A stretch of 8,344 bases of DNA from Chitinophagales bacterium. Its GTDB lineage: Bacteria; Bacteroidota; Bacteroidia; Chitinophagales; Chitinophagaceae. The number at the start of each line of letters is the position of its first letter. Position 1 is the stretch's first letter. This document shows positions 7,926 through 8,344 of this stretch, one piece after another. The translations under genes and the position numbers were made by a program. The notes beneath the pieces are model-generated. The model saw only the letters and a program-made list of their open reading frames with translations, had not been told where the DNA came from and ran no database searches. The stretch spans positions 1 through 8,344 of the forward strand of contig JANXYS010000160.1 in assembly GCA_025355935.1 (NCBI GenBank), given 5' to 3'.

Positions 7926-7933
7926 AGGTTTAT

Positions 7934-8344
7934 TTAGAAAGGTGAGCCCGACATATTTGTTGGGACAGCTGTACTTTCAACAGGTGTATACAGAAGTGCA
8001 GCCAATCCAAACGCTATAACAGAGATAACAATTCCTACCATAAAAATCGTATACGCTAGTCTTATCAATTTATATTTCTTACCAAGTACGGTTCCAAGAT
8101 GATAAATATCCTGGACCATTGAGCTATATAAATAGTCTGCATCCTTCATCATAATCTTCATCGCCTCTTCATATTCTTTAAGGGGCATGCGGTGAAAATT
8201 TCCAAAGAACAATAGATTAGTGCGCTTATTTTTAACATCCTCTTCGTTAAAGGTTCCGAGATTAACTTTCGGACGTGTAGCCAGTATAGCAATAACAATG
8301 GTTATGACGGTGCAGGTAAGAAAAATGAGCGTGGGGATTGTGAG
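7934..8344 (-). CDS. Pycsar-effector-like (DUF5706) membrane protein, C-terminal part
   Basis: The frame is open to the right edge, so only the last 136 residues are seen. The TTG at 8212 is an internal leucine codon, not a start. Reading from the edge: a membrane helix (fragment residues about 5-23) ending in ATRP, a linker with EED, the segment NLLFFGNFH (about 43-51), a helical stretch with EYE and DADYLY, KKYKLIRLAY, a second membrane helix (about 95-118), and a short polar tail. I recognise this as the DUF5706 / Pycsar effector domain. In Pycsar defence such transmembrane proteins respond to cCMP or cUMP and damage the inner membrane. In Bacteroidota the same domain is also, from memory, found fused behind an HD phosphohydrolase domain; whether that is so here is not visible. 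It is followed after eight bases by ppk1. Membership of the family is fairly sure; a defence role is not. Confidence 0.8.
   Translation of the reverse strand, partial: LTIPTLIFLTCTVITIVIAILATRPKVNLGTFNEEDVKNKRTNLLFFGNFHRMPLKEYEEAMKIMMKDADYLYSSMVQDIYHLGTVLGKKYKLIRLAYTIFMVGIVISVIAFGLAALLYTPVESTAVPTNMSGSPF

Larger units (their letters stand above)
4086..8344 (-). other. Apparent four-gene operon: DUF5706 protein, ppk1, cyclase, PAP2
   Basis: Four genes run in the same direction with gaps of 8 bases (7926-7933), 2 bases (5884-5885) and 7 bases (4812-4818), leaving no room for internal promoters between them. The first gene enters from the right edge, so the promoter lies outside the window. Likely transcription ends at or near the stem-loop at 4051-4076. 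The products are three membrane proteins plus PPK1. Confidence 0.8.

Noticed and set aside
7934..8212. A complete 92-residue protein starting at TTG 8212.
   Set aside because: The frame continues open to the window edge and the upstream residues (membrane helix, ATRP, NLL) belong to the same DUF5706 family, so this is the tail of a longer protein.
1..8344. CRISPR arrays, tRNA or rRNA genes, insertion sequences, transposase or integrase genes.
   Set aside because: None seen on reading both strands; no regular repeats, terminal inverted repeats or cloverleaf-like segments were noticed.

Overview
The window looks like a chromosomal stretch from a member of the Bacteroidota, probably a Chitinophaga- or Sphingobacterium-like lineage; the genus is a guess. 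The grounds are protein style (a large secreted S9 peptidase with its Bacteroidota-type propeller, PPK1, a META-domain lipoprotein, a DUF5706/Pycsar-effector-like membrane protein), moderately AT-rich DNA, and the near absence of Shine-Dalgarno sequences before the starts. No mobile element, CRISPR array, rRNA or tRNA is visible.

Layout. Bases 1-129 hold no supportable gene. A plus-strand gene (130-972) encodes a lipoprotein with a COG3650-like domain followed by a META/HslJ-like domain. It converges on a minus-strand gene for a secreted prolyl-oligopeptidase-family (S9) serine peptidase (1025-4003), with an AT-rich stem-loop at the junction. An 82-base gap (4004-4085) with a G/C-containing stem-loop separates the peptidase gene from a tightly packed minus-strand cluster. 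In transcription order the cluster is: the C-terminal part of a Pycsar-effector-like (DUF5706) membrane protein (runs off the right edge, ends at 7934), polyphosphate kinase 1 (7925-5886), a four-helix membrane protein with a class III nucleotide cyclase domain (5883-4819), and a PAP2-family membrane phosphatase (4811-4086). The gaps are 8, 2 and 7 bases, so one transcript is very likely.

How the genes may work together. The cluster puts an inorganic-polyphosphate synthase beside a membrane cyclase whose two canonical purine-selecting positions are not canonical (Gln222 and Ala292), and beside a membrane protein of the family used as effectors in Pycsar anti-phage systems. A cyclic-nucleotide/polyphosphate signalling unit at the inner membrane is a reasonable hypothesis and is the most interesting point in the window. 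The alternative is that the DUF5706 protein is a conserved housekeeping neighbour of ppk1 in Bacteroidota. The missing N-terminus, which in relatives may be an HD phosphohydrolase domain, would help decide. The peptidase and the lipoprotein look like ordinary envelope genes unrelated to this unit.
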